A stretch of DNA of 7,661 nucleotides from Acholeplasmataceae bacterium. Its GTDB lineage: Bacteria > Bacillota > Negativicutes > Acidaminococcales > Acidaminococcaceae. The stretch spans positions 1 to 7,661 of the forward strand of contig JAAYAE010000037.1 in assembly GCA_012719555.1 (NCBI GenBank), given 5' to 3'. The notes below the pieces were generated by a model that ran no database searches, was not told where the DNA came from, and saw only the letters and a program-made list of their open reading frames with translations. How positions within the stretch are numbered: position 1 is the first letter of the stretch; every line of letters begins with the position of its first letter. Shown here in pieces: positions 1-5,873 of the stretch. The translations under genes were made by a program, and so were the position numbers.

Positions 1-148
1 ACCCTGGGAACACAAATTCAGACTGTTCCCGTTGCATTTTAGTTTCCTGCACACAAAAAATATCGGCATCAGAAGCAGTAAGAAATTCTTGGAATCCTTT
101 ATTCATACAAGCCCTTAGCCCATTTACATTCCAGGAAATTAATTTCAT
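1..148 (-). CDS. exoA: Exodeoxyribonuclease III (AP endonuclease), N-terminal part, truncated by window edge
   Basis: Forty-nine codons are visible, starting MKLISWNVNGLRA and containing CVQETK, after which the gene leaves the window at its 3' side. Known of the family: exonuclease III / AP endonuclease (XthA/ExoA, endonuclease-exonuclease-phosphatase fold) cleaves DNA at abasic sites and removes 3'-blocking groups in base excision repair. Asn7 in the WNVNG motif and Glu35 in the QET motif match the first two metal and active-site positions of the fold. The rest of the catalytic set lies outside the window. The ATG overlaps the TGA stop of the upstream membrane-protein gene as ATGA. An AGGGGAG SD sequence lies just upstream, inside that gene, so the two are probably co-transcribed and translationally coupled. 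The family call is firm; the completeness of the gene cannot be judged. Confidence 0.93.
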   Translation of the reverse strand, partial: MKLISWNVNGLRACMNKGFQEFLTASDADIFCVQETKMQREQSEFVFPG

Positions 149-840
149 TTATTTCTCCCCTTTTTCTTAAATACATTGAAGAACATGTTCAAAATGAATA
201 TTATTGCAATTCCTATATATACATATTCCATTTCAGGAAGTTTAAAAACAACCGTAATATAGAACGAACAAATTACTGCGCTAAGCATCAAAAGTCCACC
301 ATTAAACTGCAACTTATTTAACTCACGCACACCTTTTACAAGTAAAAATATAGCCAATACAAAATAAAATGCTGATAACAAACTTGACGCGTATAAAGTT
401 CCACCGACAACATTAACTGCGAGAATACTGCTTGCAAAAATTGTTGGCGGTAAGAAAGTAAATACATGATAAGCATTTCCTAAAAGCTTTGCCCGCCTAA
501 GTTCCTTATAAAGATAGCCCCAGGCTAATACAGCTGTAACGACGTAAGCTACTAAAAAAGGCACCCCAACAGCCCTAGCCGCCCAAAAATACGGTGGCAA
601 AAGGTGCATACCGATAATAATAGCCACCGCTGCTCCACCATAAACCAAATACGTAGTAACTGGGTTATTATCTCCACCTGCCAGCCTGCCAAACATAGAG
701 CCCAGAGCAAGCAATACTACCAGTTTTTCTCCTGTAAACCAATCATATGTACTGCCAAAAACTCCCCATAAAATGAGCCCACAGCACACAAAAAGCAAAA
801 ACATTATATTTTTATCTCTGCTTTTATTATCTTCATTCAT
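145..840 (-). CDS. Multi-pass membrane protein of unknown function
   Basis: A 231-residue hydrophobic protein I cannot assign to a characterised family. Roughly eight membrane segments can be drawn by eye (about residues 12-29, 40-52, 63-80, 92-111, 127-146, 153-170, 183-200 and 205-222). The N-terminus is short and charged (MNEDNKSRDK) and the tail is basic (KKKGRNK), probably cytosolic. The last two or three helices, with a G-R-x-x-N-x-x-x-x-N-G-G pattern between them, vaguely recall the C-terminal half of DUF2157-type membrane proteins; this is a weak impression only. A GTG at 852 would add four residues, but the AGGGGTGG sequence overlapping it sits about 8 nt before the ATG at 840, so I chose the ATG. 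The gene follows recO by 49 nt and overlaps the exoA start by 4 nt, so it is a member of the operon. No catalytic motif is visible. Confidence 0.8.
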   Translation of the reverse strand: MNEDNKSRDKNIMFLLFVCCGLILWGVFGSTYDWFTGEKLVVLLALGSMFGRLAGGDNNPVTTYLVYGGAAVAIIIGMHLLPPYFWAARAVGVPFLVAYVVTAVLAWGYLYKELRRAKLLGNAYHVFTFLPPTIFASSILAVNVVGGTLYASSLLSAFYFVLAIFLLVKGVRELNKLQFNGGLLMLSAVICSFYITVVFKLPEMEYVYIGIAIIFILNMFFNVFKKKGRNK

Positions 841-889
841 AATAAGGTCCACCCCTCGCCCTTTCCAGTTCTATGCTAACATAAATATT

Positions 890-1642
890 TTAAACTTTCT
901 TGGTGTATTGGTCTTGTATTTGTCCTAAAAAGTCTAGACTTTTTAGGGATTTATCCGTTTGATACAAAATAAATTTGTAAAGTATTTGTTCCAACTGCAT
1001 AAGTTCTCCGCCACGCACCACAAAATCTTGAGGTTTCGTAAAATCCAAATTTATGAGATTTTCCATTAATTTTTTCGTATTTATAGAGCAGCGCAATTCA
1101 TCACCAATAGCACATTTTGCGCACAAAAATCCCCCTTGTGCCAAGCTAAAATAGCCATCCTTTGTAATTTCTTCGTGACAACTAGTACATGCCGTCAATT
1201 CCGGAGTAAACCCGCAACAAACAAGTAGTTTAAGTAAGGTACTAAGAGTAACAATACGTTTATTGCGCTCTCCTAACAGCCTATATGCCTGCAGTAAAAG
1301 ATTATAGACTTCTTCTTCTGGTTCCTGCTCACTAGTAAGATTCTCTGTTACTTCAGCAATAACGGCACCATAAGCAAAAGTTTCAACATCCACAGTTTCC
1401 GGAAGGAATAAACTTTCACATTGGCGTAGGGTATCTATACGAGCTCCCGGCGTGAATTGTGCTGACAACTGAGCAAAGGGTTGAATCAAGCGCCCATATG
1501 TACTACGAGGGTACCGAGCGCCAAAAGCAATGAATGCTATCTTTCCATGAGAACGCGAAAAACAGACTGCGTACTTATCCGCAGTCTGCCAATTTTGTAC
1601 TCGTAATATGAATATATCGTCTTGGTATGCTTCCTTACTCAT
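890..1642 (-). CDS. recO: DNA repair and recombination mediator RecO
   Basis: RecO loads RecA onto SSB-coated single-stranded DNA together with RecR (RecFOR pathway). The product of 250 residues has the usual family length. The N-terminal OB-fold shows the pattern IFILRVQNWQTADKYAVCFS followed by GKIAFIAFGARYPRS, matching the family's opening strands and its basic A-x-G-A-R patch. A central four-cysteine zinc finger is present (Cys152, Cys155, Cys174, Cys177: CTSC and CAKC), followed by a helical C-terminal domain. An ATG eight codons upstream (1666) has no SD sequence and would add a lysine-rich stretch absent from the usual family N-terminus. The ATG at 1642 overlaps the end of the corC-like gene by 8 nt (ATGAGTAA), suggesting coupled translation. 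The SD is weak (a GGGGAAG about 14 nt away), which also fits reinitiation. A perfect 24-bp palindrome sits in the coding sequence for residues 232-240. Confidence 0.93.
   Translation of the reverse strand: MSKEAYQDDIFILRVQNWQTADKYAVCFSRSHGKIAFIAFGARYPRSTYGRLIQPFAQLSAQFTPGARIDTLRQCESLFLPETVDVETFAYGAVIAEVTENLTSEQEPEEEVYNLLLQAYRLLGERNKRIVTLSTLLKLLVCCGFTPELTACTSCHEEITKDGYFSLAQGGFLCAKCAIGDELRCSINTKKLMENLINLDFTKPQDFVVRGGELMQLEQILYKFILYQTDKSLKSLDFLGQIQDQYTKKV
924..947. repeat. Perfect 24-bp palindrome inside recO
   Basis: The half-site CCTAAAAAGTCT is followed immediately by its exact reverse complement, with the centre of symmetry between 935 and 936. As RNA from the recO strand it can fold into a 10-bp stem with a CUAG loop, ending 34 nt before the recO stop. 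No U-run follows the stem, so it is not a standard intrinsic terminator. It lies in frame in recO and encodes part of a variable C-terminal stretch (SLKSLDFLG). The role is unknown; an RNA processing or stability hairpin, or a protein binding site, are possible. Confidence 0.85.
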
Positions 1643-2972
1643 TGGCTTTTTCTTCTTCCCCTGCATGAAGCGGCGGTTTTACTTTGACCCTAAGTACTCT
1701 GAAGCCGGTAGAATCAAGAACTTCAAAAGTATAACCGTCAACCATAACTTTATCCCCATTTTCGGGTTGTCTGCCTAATAAGCCAAAAACAAACCCTCCA
1801 ATAGTATCCTCTTCAGGCTCATCAAATTTAATATTAAAAATTTCTGATACCTCATCTAGTAAAACTAAACCATCAAAAACATAGGAACCATCTGCACTAC
1901 GACTAATTTCAGGCATGTCGGTATCATGCTCATCCTGAATATCTCCCACTATTTCTTCCAACAAATCTTCCATAGTAACTAAACCTGCAGTCCCACCATA
2001 TTCATCTGCTACGGCAGCCATTTGGATATGTTTTTTCTGCATAATCTGCAAAATTTTTGCAATAGACATGCTTTCCGGAACTACTTCTATGGGACGCATA
2101 ACTGTACGCAAATCAAAGTTTTCGTCGCTTTCGCTAACGTCCATTAAATCTCTTATATGAATCATACCAATAATATGATCTCTATCATCCGTACACAAAG
2201 GATAGCGTGTATGTCCCGTTTTTCGTGTAACCATAAAGTTTTCTGCTAAGCTATCGTCGGTAAATAAGCACACCATGTCTTGACGTGGTACCATAACTTC
2301 TCGAGCTACTCTATCAGCAAAATCAAAAACATTGTCAATTAAACGGCTTTCAACGTGGTCTAAAACTCCCCCACGCTCACTAGCGCTGACAATCATGCGT
2401 AATTCATCCTCAGAGTGAGTAATGTCTGCATCAGGTACCGGATTAATACCAAAAAGTTGCAATAAGGCTTTCGAAATCCTACTAAAAATGACAGACAAAG
2501 GATAAGTGACAATGTAAAAAAGATACAAAGGCCTAGCCACGAACAACGACACCTTTTCCACTTTGCCCAAGGCCAAAATTCTTGGCATAAACTCACCTAA
2601 AACGACCTGCAAGCATAGCAGAACAGCAAAAGCACACACAACTGTTAAAATTGAAATTGTCCATGAATCCTGAAGCAGCAACGGCAAATATTTATAAAAA
2701 ACATCCACCAAAAGTCTACCACCGAACCAACCCAAAGCCAATGATGTTACTGTATTCCCCAATTGGGCAACATTTAAATAAGCATCCAGCGAGCCTACCA
2801 TTTTCAATACTAAAGAAGCTCCTGTATTACCTTGTTCAATAAGTTCCTCCAAGCGCCCCTTACGTATACGCACCAAGGAATATTCAGCCATCACAAAAAA
2901 ACCGTTGCACAACACAATAAAAATAAGAATTGCAATTTTAATTTCGTTAGATAACGCAGGTCCACCGTCTAT
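1635..2972 (-). CDS. CorC/HlyC family CNNM-CBS membrane protein, probable ATA start
   Basis: A 445-residue hemolysin-C / CorC-type protein, a family linked to magnesium or cobalt transport and efflux. Order of parts: an N-terminal CNNM (DUF21) membrane domain with helices near residues 12-30, 65-87, 107-129 and 145-166. It includes LCNGFFVMAEYSLVRIRKGRLEEL and GEFMPRILAL, the latter matching the GE-x-x-P-K motif with Arg in place of Lys. A CBS pair follows (about 226-348, with VMVPRQDM and VADEYGGTAGLVTMEDLLEEIVGD), then a C-terminal CorC_HlyC domain (about 360-432, with EEDTIGGFVFGLLG). The first canonical codon, GTG at 2915, has no SD and would cut the first helix in half. The frame stays open to a TAG at 2985-2987. 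An ATA at 2972, 9 nt after AGGAG, gives IDGGPALSNEIKIAILIF and restores the helix. The family call is firm; the ATA start is an inference. E. coli also places a CorC relative (ybeX) next to ybeZ-ybeY. Confidence 0.88.
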   Translation of the reverse strand: MDGGPALSNEIKIAILIFIVLCNGFFVMAEYSLVRIRKGRLEELIEQGNTGASLVLKMVGSLDAYLNVAQLGNTVTSLALGWFGGRLLVDVFYKYLPLLLQDSWTISILTVVCAFAVLLCLQVVLGEFMPRILALGKVEKVSLFVARPLYLFYIVTYPLSVIFSRISKALLQLFGINPVPDADITHSEDELRMIVSASERGGVLDHVESRLIDNVFDFADRVAREVMVPRQDMVCLFTDDSLAENFMVTRKTGHTRYPLCTDDRDHIIGMIHIRDLMDVSESDENFDLRTVMRPIEVVPESMSIAKILQIMQKKHIQMAAVADEYGGTAGLVTMEDLLEEIVGDIQDEHDTDMPEISRSADGSYVFDGLVLLDEVSEIFNIKFDEPEEDTIGGFVFGLLGRQPENGDKVMVDGYTFEVLDSTGFRVLRVKVKPPLHAGEEEKANE

Positions 2973-3007
2973 AAGACATCTCTCCTAACATTTTTTGGCA
3001 AAGCCAT
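2969..3007 (-). CDS. Possible 12-codon leader ORF overlapping the ATA start
   Basis: ATG at 3007 opens a short frame (MALPKNVRRDVL) that ends in TAG at 2971-2969, overlapping the putative ATA start as ATAG. It begins about 4 nt after the predicted transcription start and has no SD, so it would have to be translated as a near-leaderless ORF. It may be chance; it is listed because the overlap resembles the ATGA junctions used for coupling elsewhere in this operon. Confidence 0.2.
   Translation of the reverse strand: MALPKNVRRDVL
2982..2986 (-). promoter_or_regulatory. Shine-Dalgarno site that fixes an ATA start for the corC-like gene
   Basis: AGGAG (extended to AGGAGAG) ends 9 nt before the ATA codon at 2972-2970. 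No in-frame ATG, GTG or TTG lies within a usable distance. An out-of-frame ATG at 2979 sits only 2 nt after AGGAG and reaches a stop after ten codons. Confidence 0.65.
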
Positions 3008-3017
3008 TATTAAGTAA

Positions 3018-3046
3018 ATGATACCATTTTCTATCATGTTGGTCAA
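3018..3046 (-). promoter_or_regulatory. Internal sigma-70-type promoter for the corC-like / recO / membrane protein / exoA segment
   Basis: On the minus strand the -35 box is TTGACC (3041-3046), then a 17-bp spacer, then the -10 box TATCAT (3018-3023). The -10 is preceded by TGG, an extended -10 element. The -35 begins only a few bases after the era stop codon. The predicted start of transcription is near 3010-3012, leaving a leader of about 40 nt to the ATA start codon. This is a motif match only. Confidence 0.6.
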
Positions 3047-3049
3047 ACC

Positions 3050-3958
3050 TTACGCCTTATCGTCATAGCCAAACTGACGCAATAATTGGTCACGGTTACG
3101 CCAATCCGCTTTTACCTTTACCCAAAGTTCCAAGTAAGTTTTGTTACCTAAAAGAACTTCTATATCTTTACGAGCCTGTTGCCCTATTAACTTTAACAGT
3201 GCACCTTTTGCACCAATAACAATGCCTTTTTGAGACTCTCTTTCCACAAAAATTGTCGCCCTAATATAAAGGTTATCATTTTCCCGAGTCTTCATTTCTT
3301 CAATTTCTACCGCAATAGAATGGGGAACTTCATCCCTAGTGAGTTTTAATATTTTCTCTCTAATTAACTCAGCTACAATAACTCTTTCCGGCTGATCCGT
3401 TATCATGTCCTCAGGAAAATATTCCGGCCCTTCCGGTAAATATTTTAAGATTTCTTGCACTAGTGGCGCAAGGTCTTTATCCTGCAGAGCTGATATTGGC
3501 AATACCGCCTTGAAATCGCATGAGTTGCGATAACTTTCAATAATAGCAAATAGCTGCTCTTTGTTAGAAAGCTTATCAATCTTATTAACAACTAAAATAA
3601 CAGGAGCCTTAATATTTTTAAGCTTAGCCATAATAAAGGCATCTCCGGCACCTTTTTTCTCATTAGCATCTACCACAAAAAGTACTGCATCCACCTCGTT
3701 TAGAGTACTTTCAGCAGCACGCACCATATACTCACCTAATTTATGTTGTGGTTTATGAATACCCGGAGTATCCAAGAACATGATTTGTGCATTATTGGTA
3801 TTTAGAATACACATAATCTTATTTCTTGTGGTCTGTGGTCTGTCAGACATAATAGCAATCTTTTCCCCTATTAAATTATTGATTAAAGTTGACTTGCCCA
3901 CATTTGGCCTGCCCACAATAGCAACAAAACCTGAATGATGTACGTCGTTGTTTTTTAT
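3050..3958 (-). CDS. era: GTPase Era, 16S rRNA maturation and 30S assembly factor, probable ATA start
   Basis: Era binds the 3' end of 16S rRNA and helps mature the 30S subunit. At 302 residues it has the usual family length. The GTPase domain shows G1 GRPNVGKST (16-24), G2 PQTTRN (41-46), G3 DTPG (63-66), G4 NKID (125-128) and G5 ISA (155-157). The C-terminal KH domain carries the GAKG loop (249-252) and ends in ADWRNRDQLLRQFGYD. The first canonical start codon, GTG at 3916, falls at the residue just before the P-loop and would delete the first beta strand, which is not credible for a functional Era. The frame is open up to TAA at 3973. An ATA at 3958 is 8 nt after AAGGAG and yields an N-terminus KNNDVHHSGFVAIVGRPN that matches the family. 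The gene follows cdd by 18 nt. Identity is essentially certain; the ATA start is an inference, with ATT at 3964 (2 nt from the SD) as a poorer alternative. Confidence 0.96.
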   Translation of the reverse strand: MKNNDVHHSGFVAIVGRPNVGKSTLINNLIGEKIAIMSDRPQTTRNKIMCILNTNNAQIMFLDTPGIHKPQHKLGEYMVRAAESTLNEVDAVLFVVDANEKKGAGDAFIMAKLKNIKAPVILVVNKIDKLSNKEQLFAIIESYRNSCDFKAVLPISALQDKDLAPLVQEILKYLPEGPEYFPEDMITDQPERVIVAELIREKILKLTRDEVPHSIAVEIEEMKTRENDNLYIRATIFVERESQKGIVIGAKGALLKLIGQQARKDIEVLLGNKTYLELWVKVKADWRNRDQLLRQFGYDDKA

Positions 3959-3966
3959 ATTAATCG

Positions 3967-3972
3967 CTCCTT
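3967..3972 (-). promoter_or_regulatory. Shine-Dalgarno site that fixes an ATA start for era
   Basis: AAGGAG lies 8 nt before the ATA at 3958-3956, an ideal spacing. The in-frame codons between it and the P-loop include no ATG, GTG or TTG until GTG at 3916. The following sequence (ATAAAAAACAAC) is A-rich and probably unstructured. Confidence 0.7.
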
Positions 3973-3976
3973 AAAT

Positions 3977-4366
3977 TTATTTTTCTAGAACTTCCGGCCC
4001 AAAACCAACCGGTAAAAGTTCTGTCATTTTCATTTTCCTATAGGCTCCTGCACAATTCATTAGCCATACTTCTTTAATATGAAATTCCAGCATCACTTGG
4101 CGGCAGGCACCACAGGGTGCTACAGGTTCAGCGGTATCTGCCACTACGCAAAGAACTTCTAGTTGGAAATATCCCCTGCTTATAGCAGTAAAGATAGCGA
4201 CCCGTTCAGCACAAATACTCAAACCATATGAAGCATTTTCAATATTACAACCTGTAAAAACAGTGCCGTCAATAGCTCTCACTGCTGCACCTACAGCAAA
4301 TTTTGAGTAAGGTGCATAGGCATTTTGTCGAGCACTCATAGCCGCTGCAAATAATTCTTGATCCAT
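3977..4366 (-). CDS. cdd: Cytidine deaminase
   Basis: Deaminates cytidine and deoxycytidine to uridine and deoxyuridine in pyrimidine salvage; a soluble zinc enzyme. The 129 residues match the small homotetrameric bacterial form. Visible motifs: AYAPYSKFAVGAA near the N-terminus, the substrate-binding NIENASYG (41-48), the catalytic CAE (Cys52 zinc ligand, Glu54 proton shuttle) and PCGACRQ (Cys85 and Cys88, zinc ligands). A TTG at 4378 would add four residues, but the GGAGG overlapping it is the SD for the ATG at 4366 (5-nt spacing), so the ATG is chosen. The ybeY TAA and this ATG are separated by one base (TAATATG), implying coupled translation. The deoxyuridine or diacylglycerol kinase type gene dgkA, usually found between ybeY and cdd in Firmicutes, is absent here. 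Confidence 0.96.
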   Translation of the reverse strand: MDQELFAAAMSARQNAYAPYSKFAVGAAVRAIDGTVFTGCNIENASYGLSICAERVAIFTAISRGYFQLEVLCVVADTAEPVAPCGACRQVMLEFHIKEVWLMNCAGAYRKMKMTELLPVGFGPEVLEK

Positions 4367-4367
4367 A

Positions 4368-4850
4368 TTAACCTCCAAAAAATTCCTCTGAAAGATCTAG
4401 CTCACGCAATGTAGCTTCTTCTCTGGCACGCATAACGACCTTATCTTCTTCTACCATATGATCATATCCCAGCAAATGTAAAAGACCATGTACTGCTAAA
4501 TATACAATCTCGCGCTTTAGACCGTGGCCAAATTCTTCCGCTTGTGCTGCCGCACGTTCTGCGGAAATAATTACATCACCGAGTAAATGTTCTGCTTCCG
4601 ACCCCAATATTTCAGGTTCTTCTTCCCCTTCGTCCAAGGCAAAAGACAATACATCTGTTGGTCTATCCACCCCACGATAATCACGATTTAGAACATGAAT
4701 TTCTTCATCCGTAACAATTGTAATGTCTACTTCTGTATTGTCAGAAAGTTTTGAGTTTCTAGCCACTATATTCATAGCCTTAGTTAATAACTCTTCTAAT
4801 TCCCCAGGTATTTCTATTTTTTCTTGGTTATTCTCCAAGGAAACAATCAT
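4368..4850 (-). CDS. ybeY: Endoribonuclease YbeY (16S rRNA 3'-end maturation factor)
   Basis: A single-strand-specific metallo-endoribonuclease acting in 16S rRNA 3'-end processing and 70S quality control. The 160 residues show the family signature HGLLHLLGYDH (121-131), with zinc ligands His121, His125 and His131. The conserved NRDYRGVDRPTDVLSFAL (55-72) and GDVIIS (91-96) precede it. The start ATG is preceded by GGAGG at 7 nt, a site lying inside the end of phoH; the phoH stop is 2 nt upstream. Its place between PhoH (YbeZ) and Era groups three proteins tied to the 3' end of 16S rRNA. No oddities seen. Confidence 0.97.
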   Translation of the reverse strand: MIVSLENNQEKIEIPGELEELLTKAMNIVARNSKLSDNTEVDITIVTDEEIHVLNRDYRGVDRPTDVLSFALDEGEEEPEILGSEAEHLLGDVIISAERAAAQAEEFGHGLKREIVYLAVHGLLHLLGYDHMVEEDKVVMRAREEATLRELDLSEEFFGG

Positions 4851-4852
4851 AT

Positions 4853-5848
4853 TTAATCCTCCACAGCCAGAGTTTTTTTCTTATGCTCCAGTTCGTATTT
4901 TTCGTAAGCGCGAATTACGGCCCCTACTATTTCATGCCTAACCACATCTTTTTCAGCAAAATGAATAATACCTATGCCCTCAGTATCTTTAAGTACTATT
5001 GCTGCGTGATCTAATCCCGATCTTTTTCCATAGGGCAAATCAACTTGCGTCACATCTCCGGTAACAACCATTTTTGATCCAAATCCGAACCTTGTCAAAA
5101 CCATTTTCATTTGTTCTTGAGTGGTATTTTGTGCTTCATCCAAGATAATAAAGGAATCATTCAAAGTGCGGCCACGCATATAGGCAAGTGGTGCAACCTC
5201 AATAGCGCCTTTGGCCAACGCTTTTTGAAAAGCTTCCAATCCCATTATATCATAAAGAGCATCATACAGAGGACGTAAGTATGGGTCTACCTTATCTTGC
5301 AAATCCCCGGGTAAAAAGCCTAATTTCTCACCGGCTTCTACCGCAGGACGAGTCAAAATAATTCTTTCTACTTCTTTTGCTTTCAAAGCTTTTACAGCCA
5401 TGGCCACTGCCAAGTAAGTTTTTCCTGTTCCTGCCGGTCCAATACCAATAGTAATAACGTTATGCCTTATAGTTTCTAGATAATTCCACTGCCCTAAAGT
5501 CTTAGCCTTAACCTGACGCCCACGATTGGTCACAACCACCGTTTCCGCAAACATCCTATGAAGGCTGGCTTGTCTGCCTTCAGACAACATACGCATGCTA
5601 TAACGCACATCGTGAGTAGTCAAGGGCAGCCCTTGCCTATAAAGAAACAATAATTCTTCAATCAATTGTGTCGCCAAGTTCACGGCCTCTTCCGTACCGG
5701 TTGCACTAATAATATTGCCTCTGGCCACCAAGACACAGGAAACTCCGTCCTGCATAATATGCAAAAACTCATCGTTCTTGCCTAAAATGCCCACCATTTC
5801 TTGTTGATCTTCCACCTCAAATTGTGTTTTCACTTGTTCACGCGACAA
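4853..5848 (-). CDS. phoH: PhoH family ATPase (YbeZ-like), TTG start
   Basis: A PhoH/YbeZ P-loop NTPase of 331 residues, a helicase-like ATPase related to the RecD N-terminal fold. YbeZ is a partner of YbeY in RNA metabolism; the cellular substrate in this organism is not known. The N-terminal 100 residues form a small KH-like region. They are followed by Walker A GPAGTGKT (137-144), the family block LTRPAVEAGEKLGFLPGDL (165-183), Walker B FIILDEAQ (233-240) and the sensor-like VTGDVTQVDLP (262-272). Translation starts at TTG (5848): GGAGGGG lies about 5-7 nt upstream, and no in-frame ATG occurs until residue 18. It follows the cyclophilin gene by 25 nt and runs 2 nt short of ybeY. In B. subtilis, yqfF (a PgpH-type HD membrane protein) separates phoH from ybeY; here it is missing. 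Confidence 0.96.
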   Translation of the reverse strand: MSREQVKTQFEVEDQQEMVGILGKNDEFLHIMQDGVSCVLVARGNIISATGTEEAVNLATQLIEELLFLYRQGLPLTTHDVRYSMRMLSEGRQASLHRMFAETVVVTNRGRQVKAKTLGQWNYLETIRHNVITIGIGPAGTGKTYLAVAMAVKALKAKEVERIILTRPAVEAGEKLGFLPGDLQDKVDPYLRPLYDALYDIMGLEAFQKALAKGAIEVAPLAYMRGRTLNDSFIILDEAQNTTQEQMKMVLTRFGFGSKMVVTGDVTQVDLPYGKRSGLDHAAIVLKDTEGIGIIHFAEKDVVRHEIVGAVIRAYEKYELEHKKKTLAVED

Positions 5849-5873
5849 ATAGACCCCTCCGTTTCTTTATTAC

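Noticed and set aside
6..30. Inverted repeat GGGAACA / TGTTCCC with an 11-nt loop
   Set aside because: Seven-base arms with a free loop length are expected several times by chance in a window of this size, and it lies in a conserved coding region of exoA.
924..947. The recO palindrome read as an intrinsic terminator
   Set aside because: No T-run follows the stem on either strand; the downstream recO-strand sequence is ACAAATACAAG, and the hairpin is inside the coding sequence.
2393..2596. Open frame on the minus strand within the corC-like gene
   Set aside because: It is an out-of-frame shadow of the CNNM domain, with no SD sequence and no recognisable protein features.
2989..2991. ATG upstream of the corC-like gene as its real start
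   Set aside because: It is out of frame with the CNNM domain and stops after 14 codons; the same holds for the ATG at 2977-2979, which stops after ten.
4457..4468. 12-bp palindrome ATATGATCATAT within ybeY
   Set aside because: About two such palindromes are expected by chance here, and it falls in the codons for the conserved GYDH motif, which explains it.
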